A stretch of 64,000 nt of DNA, from positions 467,429 to 531,428 of the forward strand of contig VXAZ01001749.1 in the NCBI GenBank assembly GCA_013399875.1, in the 5' to 3' direction. The DNA is from Gymnorhina tibicen. Its lineage: Eukaryota > Chordata > Aves > Passeriformes > Artamidae. A program made the position numbers and the translations under genes. This document shows positions 50,601 to 63,007 of the stretch, piece by piece (position 1 is the first letter of the stretch; each line of letters opens with the position of its first letter). The notes under the pieces were generated by a model that did no database searches, was not told where the DNA came from, and saw nothing but the letters and a program-made list of their open reading frames with translations.

Positions 50601-53162
50601 ATTGTCTAAATTAGTAATCAACTATTGCAAATCACCTAGAGAGTCTACATTTAGCTGTGTTCTACAGGACAAAGTTGATGACTGCATTAAACACTTCTAG
50701 TATCTTTTAGGAAAGTAATAAATATATAATTTCATTTATTATGGACAAATAGATTACAGATATGATAAGTAATAAACATACTTGAATTTTAACTGGAAAA
50801 ATTTTCTGACACTTGAAAAGATCAGGAAACAAGGAATACATTTAATTGCAAAGATGTAAGTAGTTACTAGAAAACAGAAAAATTAAATTCCTAAAAACTA
50901 TACTAGAAGGGAAAGGGAACACAAAATATAAACAAATTTTATCATACACATTCACTGCATATTACCATCTCTAAGAAAAAGAGAATCAGATTATCAGTAT
51001 CAACTGGGACTTTTCCTATCACTGAAAATTACAGAAACATTATCTTCTTTCCAAATAGAAATGAACCCATGCATTGCTTTCCTTCCACATTTTCTACACC
51101 ACCAGTGGCAATTCTAATGTCTTTTCCAGATCATAAATACATAGAACATATGCTGCTATTCGTAGGATTTTCTCTGCTTTTCAGTTTTTTTGCTTTTCGT
51201 AGTCTTTAAAATCACCAGCCACTCATATTTCTCATTATCATAAAGTCTCAGCACTGTTTCTGATTTTCACTTGCACTATTGTATTTCATTCCCCTTGCTT
51301 CCCCCTAATCTACTTCCTTCCCAAAGGAAACCAGTCTCCACAACCTTCATGGAAAAGGATGTTCTGTTTTTATCAGGAAAAGTGCAGGGCCTTCACCAAT
51401 CCAATAAGCTACTTGCAGAATACAGGAAGAGATTTCCAGAATCCCTCTGGGAGACAACCTCACAGCACTGTGAGACACATAAACCCCAGCCTCTGCCCCA
51501 GGACTAAAAGAGACTCATTTCACAAAAAAGCACTGAAGCATCAGTGGCATGGCAGGATGAGTATTTCCGCATCAAGGACACACAGAAAAGCTGAACACAT
51601 GCTTTCCTAGACATTACTCTTTAATCTGGTGCCCAGTTTGGATTGCTTCTCCTAGCTCCGTGCCTGGATTTCCATACCCACAGTTAACTGCAGGGCCGTC
51701 CATCCTCAGCAGCCACAGCAGCTCCAGGCAGGCAGGTAGAACCTTCCAGTGGCATGGCCCTGCCCCAGCAGCAGCAGCCACGTTCCATGGAAGTCATCAC
51801 TCCTGCTTCCTCTTTCACAGAGGCTTTCAAAGCAAGTAGCTAAAGTTAACTGTATCAACAGGTCACAGAAATGCTACAGACCAAAATTCCCAAAGCAGAA
51901 TGACAGCACTCCCTTTCCTACAGCAGATGAGACAAACTACAAGGGCACAAAATTATAGATGTCCATTTCCTTCATGTAAATGAGGTACAGATCATATTCC
52001 AAGACATTAAATTAGAAAAATTTTTCCAAACAATGCATAACTACTTCATAGAACCCCCTCAAAAGAGATGTGGCTATTCTTTTGGTCCCCAGAGGTGTGC
52101 AATATCTGGCAACCAAAGATATTACAAGAAATTCAAGATACATTAAAGATATTAGAAAACAAACCCCATGCTTACAGTAATTATCATGCAGTAGTTCAAT
52201 TCAACATCCCTGGGTAGAATTACCCAAAAAAATTCACAAAACAGCAATCCTGGGACTAAATACCATAAAATTCCTTGACCTGTAAAAGAGGCACCTGCAA
52301 GGGAATAAGATACACAGCCACGCAGTAGGAAGTGGCACAGGTAAGAGTATTAATTAAAAAAAAAAAGATTATTCTTTGTTTTTTATAACAAACAGAAGAA
52401 TAAGAATGCACCTGGAATGAGACAAAGCATTCAAAATGAAAAAATGAATATACGTATTTTTTCCCACAAATAGCTGCTAAAGTTTGAAATTCACTGTCAC
52501 AAGGCAAAGGCCATATAAATGCAAAAAGCAAGCACACAAATTTTTGGAAAAAAATTCCACCACCAGTTATTCACCACAGACACCACTTTTCCTGAAGAAA
52601 TGGCTAAGCTAAGGACTGCTGGAAGGAAGCCTGCGGGGCGCTGCTGCGGTACCTCCGGGTGCTTTCCCTGTCCTTGCCCTGTTATTCTCTGCAGCCATCT
52701 ATGGCTGACTGCTGGACAGAAGCTGCCTCACTGCTGGCTCTCAATCACATAATTTATTATTGCTCAGGGCTGACACAGAGAGACCATGAAGTACCCAAAT
52801 TAACACTCCTTCTGTGGTCATTTGTTAATACAGCAATTTAAAATCTGCCAATTTTCCTCTGTAATCCTTCAGCCCCAAACTATTTCCTAACTCACATACT
52901 TCCAAAATGTGAGTTGCTCAATGATACATCTTTTTACCTACAAACCTTTGTGATTTCTGTTAAATTTGGAGTATTATTTTGCGTGTCACAAACCCCTACA
53001 AAATCAACTTTCAATAGACTGAGCACACTAAATGCTGTTATGATGAGGCCAAAATATATCTGAATGAAAGATGTGTAATTAATCACTTCATGCAAATCGG
53101 TATATCCAATACAGCTTCTCTATACAATCTAGTAATTTAATTTCAAAGTAAAAATCACTTAC
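47696..53162 (-). other. CFAP20DC intron (5.5 kb)
   Basis: AT-rich phase-0 intron. It contains a 14-base tandem duplication at 48207-48234 and a short GC-rich, CpG-containing patch around 52.61-52.68 kb. No exon is needed to keep the frame, but an extra phase-0 exon of length divisible by three cannot be excluded by reading alone. Confidence 0.65.
48207..48234. repeat. 14-base tandem duplication
   Basis: Two adjacent copies of KTAAACTTCAATGT (first base G then T), intronic. Function unknown. Confidence 0.85.
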
Positions 53163-53576
53163 ACAAGTCTGTGCTGTCAGACATGAATTTTCTTTTGAGA
53201 CTTTCTTGAGAGATGTTTTACTGACAGATCTTTCTAATTGATCTGAAACTCCTTCATATCTTTCAGTTTCTTCAGATACATTTCTAATTACTCTAAAGGA
53301 TTTAGATTTACTTTGAATTGGAGACAGAGAAAGGATAGGCTTTAAACTTCTCTGAAAGCTAATAGATTCTGTTTTTCTCATGGTGGAACTCTGTGGTTTT
53401 GATAAGACGGTCTCTTCGAAGTTATATTTGCTGTCTTCCTTATTCTTCCAGTATTCATTTCTCTGTGACATCTTATTTAATGGGATCTCTTTAAAAACGG
53501 CTGAATCAGATGTTTCTTGTCTACTGTGGCTGTTCTCAGTGTCCTCAGTACCCTGGATGAGTTCACTGTTGTCATC
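53163..53576 (-). CDS. CFAP20DC: CFAP20DC internal coding exon, longest in window
   Basis: This 414-base exon (138 codons, phase 0 at both ends) runs from the acceptor tttcctaaatgtag to a consensus donor TGT|GTAAGTG. It starts DDNSELIQGTEDTENSHS and becomes basic and Ser-rich (SLKPILSLSPIQSKSKSF), finishing with a Lys-rich stretch (KTSLKKVSKEN). The charge therefore switches from acidic to basic along the exon. It has several S-P and R-x-x-S sites but no known domain. An internal ATG (53471) creates an apparent shorter open frame, but the in-frame codons upstream and the good acceptor show that the exon begins at 53576. Because it is in phase 0 at both ends, skipping it would remove 138 residues without shifting the frame. 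Confidence 0.88.
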
Positions 53577-55318
53577 CTACATTTAGGAAACAAAGCAAGA
53601 GTGGTTGGTTCCTTCTCATCATCACACAATTCAGTTTTACATAATGGTAACACTTCAAAATCTCTCTTTAATCTCTGCTTCCTGTTTCCAAATTTATGAG
53701 GATTCTGAAAAACAGCTGCTTTTCCTGGCAAATACACTGACTATACCATAAACATATTCTTACATCAGAAGCTGCTTACTTTTTTCAAAATGTCAGGCCA
53801 AATTTTGAATGCTGGTAACCTCCCAAACCTGTGTCTTATGTGACAATCATAATTTCAAGAGAATTTATTACAACTGTAAACCAAAACTAAGCAAAGAGTC
53901 CATGAAAATGATGTCTTTCCATTGAATTATTAATATTCCATATTTTCACATTGCATCTTCAACTTAAACGTAGAAGAAATAACTCCTGCTGAGATAATTT
54001 TGTTCTGCTCTGGTAATCATATGGTACTGGATAGCATATTCATTACCATTTGAATACAATTTAAGAATTTTAGAGGTTAGTTTATTAACCTTATATCCAT
54101 GCTTCTAACAATGTCTCTGCAAAATATCCCATGAATCAAGTGTATGATGTTCACTCATACCCCATCTCAACAACAATCAGCAGGACTGAACAGACGGAAA
54201 GAGAAATAATGTGGAAGTGCATCTAGTGTTTGCCTGAATGTTCTTATTCTCAAGAAAGGATGAGAAAGGCCTCATCTTCATCTGGTGATGTTGCTCCTCT
54301 GCCGTATGTTCCCTCACAGGATGTAAGGCAGTATCGCCTGTAGTGTGCCTCTCACAGCTGAGGTGCAATCCTGCTGCACATGAAAGTGATCCAAGATTGT
54401 TACTGACTTCAGTAAGACCAGGATTACACAGCATGAAATGCACATTCAAAAAGATAATCCCTCCGTTTTATTAAGGGTACACATTTTGGAAATTTATAGT
54501 TTCATTCCCTCAGTTATTTTGTAAAACAGTTAACTTCAGTCCATCTTGCTATTATGCAACTCAGTTACATTTTATTTCTCTGCTGTGAGATACAGATTCA
54601 AATGGTAAGAAACAGAATTTATAGTTAAAAGTGAAATATACTAGAATGTTCATAAAGGTAGGAACTTTAGCAGTTACTGTAATGACATAATGAAATTACT
54701 GCATGCATTGAGAATTCAGCAAATTTCTATATAGTATCAGATGATACTAGATAGATATACTACAAATTTTTCTTTTCTTTCATTAATATCATTGTTAGAA
54801 GATTTGCACATTGCAAAAGAATTAAAGTTGGTGATGCTCAGACAGGATATACAGCAGAAATACCAATAATCAAGTGACATTCAAAAGCTGGAATTCTGTA
54901 GTTCACTTTCAGCAATGTCAATGAGCAAAACCAATCTCCATTTACAGTTTTAAAGGGCACAATGGAGTCTTATTTACTGAACTCTTGAGCAACCATAAAG
55001 GACTTGGATCTCACTCAAATCTACGATGCAGGCTTTCCTAAAATCTTTTTTGTAGTAACAATGCACAGCTCTGGCATCTCTCTGTTAGTATAGGGGCTGA
55101 CAGAGTTAGGTTTCTTTTGTCAACTTGTTACACAGGGTACACCTGCATTGAGTCCTGTATCCAGTTAGACACAACAACCTGACAAAGACAAATTTACCCC
55201 TTGGTATATGGGGAAAAGATGATTTATACTCTCTATCTGGCCTGAAGACAGAATCTCATCCTAGGAGTTTTAGGATGAGGACTGCTTTATCAAGAGTTAC
55301 ATGTACAAAGTGGCCTAC
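53577..55318 (-). other. CFAP20DC intron (1.7 kb)
   Basis: Phase-0 intron between the two longest coding exons. It is AT-rich. I see no repeat or conserved block that I can name. Confidence 0.75.
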
Positions 55319-55650
55319 CTCCTCACTGCTGTCAGTCCCTTCAAAGTTATCTTCAGTTTCGGTTTCCTCATCTTCTCCGTTACTGTCTGGCTCCAAATCC
55401 AAAGGGAAAACACAACTTTCTGGTGACATATTTGGAGACTTTCCATGAGGAGGCGATCGAGGTTTTGATGAAAATGTGAAAACCTCTTTATTATTCCTGT
55501 GATGATTAGCTGTTTCCCTGTTGTGATGCTCAACAGAGGCATTCTGGGCTGAGGATAAATTATGGCAAGCTGAACTTCCAGTAGTTCCAAAGTGCTCCTT
55601 CCTATCCAACTGAATACTCTCAGTGAACCTCTCTGGAAACACCCATTTAT
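55319..55650 (-). CDS. CFAP20DC: CFAP20DC internal coding exon, acidic region
   Basis: This is a 332-base exon with a phase-1 start (split Asp codon, then KWVFPERFTE) and 110 full codons, ending in phase 0 at GAGGAG|GTAGGC. The acceptor is ttgtatgtttcag. The first half is His/Asn/Ser-rich. The last 25 residues form an acidic stretch (DSNGEDEETETEDNFEG) with repeated Glu/Asp and a final SSEE, typical of a disordered CK2-type phosphorylated segment by composition. No folded domain is recognised. The open frame continues a short way past the donor into the intron, but the strong splice site and the phase match with the next exon argue for stopping here. Confidence 0.88.
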
Positions 55651-58600
55651 CTGAAACATACAATTTCAACACCAAATATGCAAATTGTGAGCTACTCTGA
55701 TCATTATCATTTTGTCATAAAGTTGCACAGCAAAGTAAGGTTTTCTAATACAGAAATATTTTGCCTATCAAAGAAGAATAAGAGCGATGAGGATGCAGCG
55801 AAAAAGACCAGGTTGCTTTCAAAGTGCAGCAAGGTTAATCAAAACATTTCTAATCAGAGCTCAAAAAGTACACAGGCTTTGGTACATGACGTGCAAGCCT
55901 GCAATTTGTAAACCTGAAACTATTTAGCTGTCAAGATTTGAAACCTGCAACTGAATTTTATTCTTGGAAAACATAATTTTATTAAATATAGCCATTGATC
56001 TTTTTCTATAGGCATTTTTTGTGTCTGACATTTGAAAAATAATCACACATTGGTGGGGAGTTCATAATATTGCAGTCTGCTCCTTCTTTATTGCTGGAAT
56101 TCCACACTTTTACATTGAGAACTTATGATTTAAATCTCAATTTCAAACTACTGTTCTGATAAAAAAGTGTGACATGAAAAATATATAAAGATGTATAAAG
56201 ATTCAGCAAGTTTCCCTGAATATAGCCACAACTAATCTGAAAATTTTAAAACAAACAATAAACTACAAAAATGGATTTAAAGATTGAGTGCACCAGATAC
56301 ACATGAAAAGACTATTTTTATATTCTTATTGTTAACTTATATTTTATTGTTTGGAATGATGGTATAGAAAAAAATGTCAATTTGATTGATTACAACCAAT
56401 CTCAAATAGCATCTAAGAAAAGGAGAATTGCTCAAGTATGCAATACTCCCTTATCTTCATTAAAGGTAGTGTGGTGTGGATTATTCACTAGATATTGAAA
56501 CTTGCCAGCTCCATAAAACAAAGTTACCATCAACCATATTAAAAAAACTCAATAAAAAATACTAAAAACATAATAATGAAGTTGGATTGCAATAATAAAA
56601 TGCTTGCTATCATAGAAGACAGTAAGTTTAGTGTGGTATTTTGTGCTTTACTGTGATATTTTAGTTTTAGTTTTGTTAGAATTACCACTTCAGGCACATT
56701 CAGCAGCTTGGGTGGGTGGGAGGCAGTTTGAATCACCATAAATGAAGGCAAAAGAAAGAAAAATTAGATGCCAGGAGAAACAGCTGTCTTCTTATTGGAT
56801 TGCTGTGATTTTTCCAGTTTACTGAAGACAGCTAGTAAAGCTACCAAACTCCAGTTAATATCCAGGAACCAGTGAAAAGTAGGGACTTGACATATCTTGT
56901 ATGATCATGGCTCGCATCTTCTTGTTCCAGAGAAGACCATTTTGCAATCTCTACATGAAGACCATCTTTAGTGAGAACTCCCAAGGTTTTTCGAGTAAAC
57001 TCTTGTTATAATAGAAAACCATTCTGGTTTAAAACAATCTAGTAGATTGCGCTTTTAATTATTATAAGCCTTCAAAGCTGAACATGCAAGTGATTCCATT
57101 TATTTTATAAATATTTTTGACTATTTTTTCCAAGAGCATCAAGTAATGAGTGAGACTGCAAAACTTTTAGGAAACACCCTTCATTGAGTAAATCAAATGA
57201 CTTTTAGTTCTGATCTGTAACTACAGGTTCTTCAAAGGAGGATATTGGAGCAGAATTCTCCTACCTACTATCATTCAAGATTGTGTCACACTCCTGTGAT
57301 AACATATTTTTCATAGGCAATTGGAATTACATGTGAAGGGTGGTACACAAATAAAACAACCAGAATCATAAGAGAAAACACAGCCATGAACACTTCATAG
57401 ATGTTATGCCTTCGCTATATTTTGCTATCTATATAAGCTGCCTTTATTAAGCAACCATATCCCCTACAAAAATGAAATGAGAAGGATCTTCTCATGAACT
57501 TTTCAAGTGAAGCTGAACACAGTATTTGGATGTTCAAGAACAGAGACTCAGGAACTGTTTTTTCCCCAGCTGATTCTGTGACCTAACATGATTTTAAAAC
57601 TCTGTCACACTAAATCAGTATTTTCAATTACTCAATTATTTATCCAATACGAATCTTGCCCACCAAGACTGAGATTGTTTTGAAAGTCTTTGGCCCTGGA
57701 GATGCTGCCTTGTTCACAAATCCAGAAAGCACTATGTAGAAATGCCACAAAAATACTACTTATTCCCAAACTTCAACTGGACAACTCTTCTGGATGGAAA
57801 GAATCTTTTTCCCAGCTATTCTGGTTGCTAAGTCTAAAATGCTGTTTACCCTTTTTCCTAAGGCAATGATATTAAAAATTTTAACTTGCTGCATTTTTCA
57901 AAACAAAACAAAAAATCTTCAAAAGTTATCTAGCTAAGAAATTTTTTGTATTTTTTCTTATCTCAGCACTTTGCCATCTTCTGATCAGTCTGGCACCCAC
58001 CCTTCTAGTTTAATCTAGACACATTTTATTAGGTTTCCCTGGCAGTGTCTTGACTAACACCAAACTACATAACATACACTCCTTTAGTATTCAGAACGTC
58101 TTTTCCCCATCATAAAATTAGATTTGACATGTTTCATACTGCCTTTATGGTTTACAAATATGCACTAATAGCTCAGACCACTGTAAAGAGCCCTCTAGGG
58201 TATGGTTATACACTTAGTGTACAATCCACTTCAAGAGAATTCACTAATTCTCATGCATATAGGACTGGGAAAGAGTAGAGAGGAGTGGCTTAATTTTTTT
58301 ATCTACTGACTTAGTAACAACCCACTTCCCACATTGCAGTCTCACCTGTTCTCTTCTCATTCTAGAATAACATCCAATGCAGTTGCTGCTGTTTAATTTG
58401 TAGAGGGCATTATAGATAAAATTTTGTAATGAATTCTGAAAGAAACAACGTGATGAATCACTTGCTTTTAAAGATTTTAAGTCAATTTCCAAAACGTGGA
58501 AAAGAAATCTTAGAGTAACAGTTTTTGTCAAGTGTTTAGAGAACATGAGGCAGTTAGAGCCTTAAACTCCAGACTTCTACTCCTGGCTCTGCCTCAGACA

Positions 58601-60792
58601 TCCAAAAATTTCTTACACTTCAGTCACCATTATAATGTCTTGACCAGACCAAAAGGAGTTCAGAAATATAAAGAGCTACTTTAAAATAATTAGTATCTAT
58701 ATAATATTAGCCTGAATATTCTGCCTTTTTAGTCTAAGCCTCCCTGTAAAGAACTACATTCATTTCCAGGTGTTGAAGAAATGTATTTGAGTCAGGATTA
58801 AGACAATCCCAAACACTCATTTGCATAGCACAGCATTTATTCTTAATGAAATATGCAGGGGGAAGACAGAAAAGTCTGTATGATTTGAAGATGACATTTT
58901 ATGCTGGTTACAGAGTTCAGCAACTTCTGTAACCTGTAGTCAATGTAGCACTTTTTTAATAGCCCACAAGGGAAAGATACAGGGAGTTTTGGACCAAACA
59001 AAATCCCATTACCTCTCCAACAAAAACTATACTAGAATTTCTTTTTAACTCATCATTTCCATGTCGACTGTAATGAATAATTTCGAGTACATTCTTAGCA
59101 AAATATGCAAATTACTACATAATCACAACATTGCAGCAAACAACATAAATGCAAGAATGATCACCTTAACATCTAATTAGCTCTTCTACACAGTCAGACT
59201 TATGCTAAAGCTTCTAATCACAGCCTAATATTTTAATGAAGGTTTCAGCATTGAATAAGTAAGATTGGCGTAAACAATGTTAACTCATTTTATTTCTTCT
59301 CTCAGGTCAAGTCTTCCACTTTGGAGGAAGTCCAGAACAAAGCCTAGAAGAGGACTTTCCTTGACTAAGAAGCTGCTTATGGGAAGTTCCTCAGAAAAAA
59401 TACATCCAGTACTAATGGAAAAAGAAACCATTAAATCATCTGCATACAATTAGTTAACTTCATGTATTGAAAAGAAACTGAAATCTGCAGACTGAGCTAA
59501 CAGTGACAAGCAATGAAAATACAGGGAAAGAAGTTTTTCGAATTGTACCTTACAAACTCACTTAATGCATTTACCTGCCTGTACACACAATTAAGATTAT
59601 AAAGAAACAGTTTTCATTCTTGCAAACACAAACGGCAAAAGAGCAGTTTACACACAGCTTTCTTCTTCAGTTCTCTGCCTCTGAATTTATGAGAGGGCAT
59701 TTAGACAGGCCAGTCTGCTGCCCTAAGGTTGTCTTTTCACATCACTTAAAATTACATAAAAGAACAGGTGTTGATTAATTTTTCTAAAATTCTGGCACTA
59801 GATAGAGGTCCTGGTGTTCTAGATGAAAAACAAGTTAAGATGGTGATTCCTGCCCCAGAGATCTCAAAATTCAGGTAAATAGGAAGGAACTTAAAATTCT
59901 CCAGAAGAATTCTCTATTTGCCTGAACATCTTGCACCTCTTTCAGTCAAATTATGGAATCCATAATAGCAATTATGGATTACTGAAACTGCCATAGTGTA
60001 TATAATCACTTCTAAATATCCCCAAAGAATAAACACAATGGAAATCATTCACAATATGAAGGAAAATCTCATTGGTGAATTTTGAGCACATTTGAGCAGT
60101 CCAACCACTTCTCAAATTGGTGGCTATGCTTTCTAATAAAAAGTAACACTACTTTTTCATAGAGACAAAGGATACTTTTGCCACAATAATGTCCTTCCCA
60201 GACACATGAAAAAGAAGTTGATTGACAGTGTATGACAAAAAAATCCACACTTTTTGGCAGACAGGTGTGAAAGGGAAAAACCCCAAAACATAAGCTGAGG
60301 TGTCTTTCTGTGACTAAGAAAAGAAATAAATCACCACTGAACTTTATAAACAAAATAACCTTCTCCCCTTCCACCTCTCCGCCCCCCCCTCCCCCCCTCC
60401 CCCCCAGATATTACATAGGTACTGTAGTTAATATTCTAAACTCTTATCTGGGACAAGTAAAATTTCTTGTACATTTCATATTTGGAGTCTTCAGTGTTAA
60501 AATTATTAGGGATTAAAGAATGAATTATTTTTAGTTCTTTTCCTTTAATCATGAGAGCATGGAATTTTTCTTTTTATGTTCATTCACTGCTCTGGTACTC
60601 TGCTTAATCCTGCAAATCTTTATCAATGCTCAAAAGCAATTCTGTTGCAGGGTGCTTGATTTCCATAATCCCCCACAGCACAGACATTTATTTTTTATGT
60701 GAACTTCTTTTGGGTCCTTTGAAATTTACAACAGATAGTCCCTCACACCACATAGAACTGAAATGTAAAATAACATAAAATGAGTACCATAC
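55651..60792 (-). other. CFAP20DC intron (5.1 kb)
   Basis: AT-rich phase-1 intron. It holds a long C-rich (minus-strand G-rich) tract at 60.36-60.41 kb. I see no mobile element or additional exon. The flanking exons join in frame (split Asp codon), so no missing exon is required. Confidence 0.7.
60363..60406. repeat. C-rich tract (G-rich on minus strand)
   Basis: An almost pure pyrimidine run with four long C blocks. On the transcribed-sense (minus) strand it reads as successive G runs separated by single A bases or short spacers, which meets the usual pattern for a G-quadruplex. It is intronic in CFAP20DC. Confidence 0.85.
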
Positions 60793-60939
60793 CACTGGTT
60801 ATCTCCCATGTGGGTTTGGCTGCATTTTTTAGAGATAATCTTCTATCACTGTTCTTGTCTGGTGATGGTACTTGTGGTGAGGTGAGCTGAAAATCCGCTT
60901 CTCCACTCACAGATGTTTTCTGAGTCTGAATACCAGGGT
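60793..60939 (-). CDS. CFAP20DC: CFAP20DC internal coding exon
   Basis: This is a 147-base exon: two bases finish a split Asp codon, 48 codons follow, then one base. The acceptor is gcattgcatttcag and the donor AGTG|GTATGG. It is only 532 bases from the preceding exon. The product is polar and Ser/Pro-rich (LTSPQVPSPDKNSDRRLSL), with SP and RRLS sites that look like kinase targets; that reading is inference. There is no initiating Met, so the exon is found by splice sites and phase rather than as a free open frame. It ends in TWEITS, leading into the KWVFPE of the next exon. Confidence 0.85.
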
Positions 60940-61471
60940 CTGAAATGCAATGCAGAAATGAAATGCCTGTGAAGACTCATGTTGTGTGCACATGGGGCAT
61001 TGTACTGGGATACAAATGTCTTCCAAACAGCATGGGAATCTTGCAGGGCAGCAGGAATATATCAGCCACAAGGAAGTAAAAATTTAACACTAGGCATAGA
61101 AGAAGGGCAAACCATAGTAATTATAAAAAACAGGCTTGCAAAGGTCTGCAAAACAATCAAGAACCGCTGCAGCAGCTCAGTTATTTTCGCAGCATGAGGA
61201 AAGAGGAACACGTGTATAAATTGTGGCTACTGCCAGCAGGTGCTGATCCCTGTCTCAATCACTCACAATACAAATAGCTGCAGAGAGAATGAGAATTTAT
61301 TCACCCTCATACAGGAGAATGTGTCATGATTTAATGAATATGTCTTCAGTAATTAATTAGGTAGATAAAGGATTAGAAAAACAGAGAATGACGTCTTAGA
61401 TTCAAAGGCACAATCATGCAAAAATTTTGGCAGTTTGAGAACTCTACATATTCTTTTCTTTATGCTCTTAC
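60940..61471 (-). other. CFAP20DC intron (0.53 kb)
   Basis: The shortest intron in the window, phase 1 on both sides. Nothing is recognised inside it; short open frames there are not supported. Confidence 0.75.
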
Positions 61472-61646
61472 CATTTTGATATACATTTGCAGTTGTTTGG
61501 AGAGTATTTCTTTTGCCTCCTTGATCTAAAGTATCATTGGACGGCTTGAATGATAGCTCCAATCTCTCAATATCTAGTATGGATTCAGTTGGCATTCCTG
61601 AATTTTGAAGTTGGCATGACGTTTTGCTACCCAAGGTCTTTGTTAC
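61472..61646 (-). CDS. CFAP20DC: CFAP20DC internal coding exon
   Basis: The exon begins after the acceptor tctttcaag in phase 0, matching the phase-0 end of the preceding exon 1.2 kb upstream. It has 58 open codons plus one base, ending at the donor AATG|GTAAGAGC. The peptide starts VTKTLGSKTSCQLQ, which resembles the human segment following the GPPP motif (a Val-Gly-Ser-Lys-rich stretch). It then continues through ESILDIERLELSF, a short predicted helix in otherwise polar, Ser/Thr/Asn-rich sequence. No catalytic motif is visible; disordered linker is the best description. Joining it to its neighbours keeps one open frame, which supports the splice choice. Confidence 0.85.
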
Positions 61647-61782
61647 CTTGAAAGACATTATTTCTTGATGAAAGACAAAAATATAACAGCTTTCAAAATA
61701 CTCAAAGGTAAACACACATTATGAATTACACTTATTTTTCAAAGATATATTTACAAATCTTTTTTTAAACATTACTTTAATG

Positions 61783-61820
61783 TAAGTTAAAGGAAGTAAA
61801 AGGAAGTAAGTTAAAGGAAG
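61783..61820. repeat. Short tandem array of TAAGTTAAAGGAAG units
   Basis: Two full 14-base units flank a 10-base deleted version (TAAAAGGAAG). It is intronic, lying about 140 bases upstream (in transcript terms) of an exon acceptor. Confidence 0.85.
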
Positions 61821-62293
61821 TAAGGAAACTTCATGGTAGGCTCTATTCAGTGTGGTATCTCCAAACTTTACAGTCAAGTAACAGGCAGAGGCTTTTTTTT
61901 TCACTGAGTGAATGGAACAATGCAAAGAAAAGGGAAAAAAATTAAAATTCACTATCAGAATAAAAAGACTAAAACTTGTAGTTATTCTGGACCGCAGGAG
62001 TATTTTCTTCTTTGGAGGAAGTAATATCATTTTACATCTTGACTTTCAAGTGACTTTCTACACAAGCCTACTTCCTTTGGCTGGATCTCTTATTCTCGGT
62101 GTTAAACTGAGAACTGTAGTCCTGCTCAGACTCCAAAAACCTGCATATTTGTTGCTAGCAGACTGGGACCAGGTGTTTACCCTGGCATTGTAATTGACAG
62201 CATCACATGAGGTACTGTAAGCCTGACTATCAGAGCATACTGAAATGTAATTTCTGCTCTGCATTATAGTTCTCATCATAAGGAAAAATATTT

Positions 62294-62311
62294 ACACACA
62301 CACACACACAC
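62294..62311. repeat. (AC)n microsatellite
   Basis: Eighteen bases of perfect AC repeat, intronic. Confidence 0.95.
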
Positions 62312-62614
62312 GGGAAATTTCAGCAGTCTAGAACAAAAAATTCAGAAAAATAAGAATTATAAGAAATCATTGTGTAATTTCAGTAGAAAAAGGCATCTTT
62401 AGGTCTGATGCTGAAATTAGATCAGCCTGTTGCAGCCAAGTTTTGATGTCTTTAGAAGTTCTGAAATTCTTCCATCTCTTTGTGACCCTGTTGCAGTACT
62501 GAACCACTTCACTGATACATTTAGTTAGAGCCTCCCTGCAATTAGGGCCTGCTGCCCCTGGCCTTTCAGGACAGCTCTTAGAAGAGGCCTGGCTTCTCTA
62601 CAGTCCCGCATTCA

Positions 62615-62800
62615 CCGAAAATAGCAACTAGATTCCCCCTTAGCCTTCTCTCCTGTGGGCTCAACAAGCCCATGCCCTGTGCTGGAGCCACCCATGTATT
62701 TTCCTTGCCCTCCTCTGGATGTTACAAGATCTCTGGCACTGGAGGTCCACGACCTACCACAGTTCTCTGGAGGCAGCCTCTGAAATAAACCTTTAGTGTA
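62615..62800 (-). mobile_element. Diverged CR1 LINE fragment, antisense
   Basis: The plus strand reads CCTTCTCTCCTGTGGGCTCAACAAGCCC, then GTGCTGGAGCCACCC and TTGCCCTCCTCTGGATG. These are the reverse complement of the CR1 segment around the AGAGGAGGCC...CTGGAGCA...GTTCAGCCTGGAGAAGAGAAGG landmarks. It is more decayed than the other copies and lies about 70 bases downstream of the 62871 donor in the CFAP20DC intron. Edges are approximate; the repeat may extend left to about 62.45 kb. Confidence 0.55.
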
Positions 62801-62870
62801 ACTCCTCTGCTTATCAATCTCTTCCTTTGCAGAAGTGCCAACAGTGTTGTTGGAATTTAGCCCTTCTTAC

Positions 62871-63007
62871 CTTTCCAGATACCTTTGTATTGGTTCTTCT
62901 GCTTGAAGATGGAGGCGGCCCAAGGATCTTTGACCCAAATGCAATATGTGATACATCTTGAGTTTTACTGCTGCATATGTTGCCTTGGACTCTATTAACC
63001 AAGCTAC
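62871..63007 (-). CDS. CFAP20DC: CFAP20DC internal coding exon (first one inside the window)
   Basis: This is the most 5' coding exon of CFAP20DC that I can find here. The gene encodes a CFAP20/DUF667-domain protein related to the axonemal inner-junction protein CFAP20; its cellular role is poorly known. The exon starts after a pyrimidine-rich acceptor (cttcttaacttag, minus strand), with two bases completing a split codon, then 45 codons, and ends in phase 0 at the donor AAG|GTAAGAA. It encodes [17 protein letters not shown], which I recall in nearly identical form ([15 protein letters not shown]) in human C3orf67, just C-terminal to the CFAP20 domain. This is the main basis for naming the gene. 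An acceptor 4 bases further in (upper edge 63003) is possible but less likely. Upstream exons encoding the N-terminal domain should lie beyond 64000; none was recognised in 63008-64000. Confidence 0.88.

Larger units (their letters stand above)
61647..62870 (-). other. CFAP20DC intron (1.2 kb)
   Basis: This phase-0 intron runs from the donor at 62870 to the acceptor at 61647. It contains an AC dinucleotide repeat, a 14-base tandem unit near 61.79 kb and a diverged CR1 fragment around 62.6-62.8 kb, each listed separately. There is no sign of a skipped exon. Confidence 0.75.

Noticed and set aside
53088..53162. C-terminal extension of the 53163 exon frame (reading through the donor)
   Set aside because: A consensus GTAAGT donor at 53162 and in-frame continuation at 47695 show that this part is intron.
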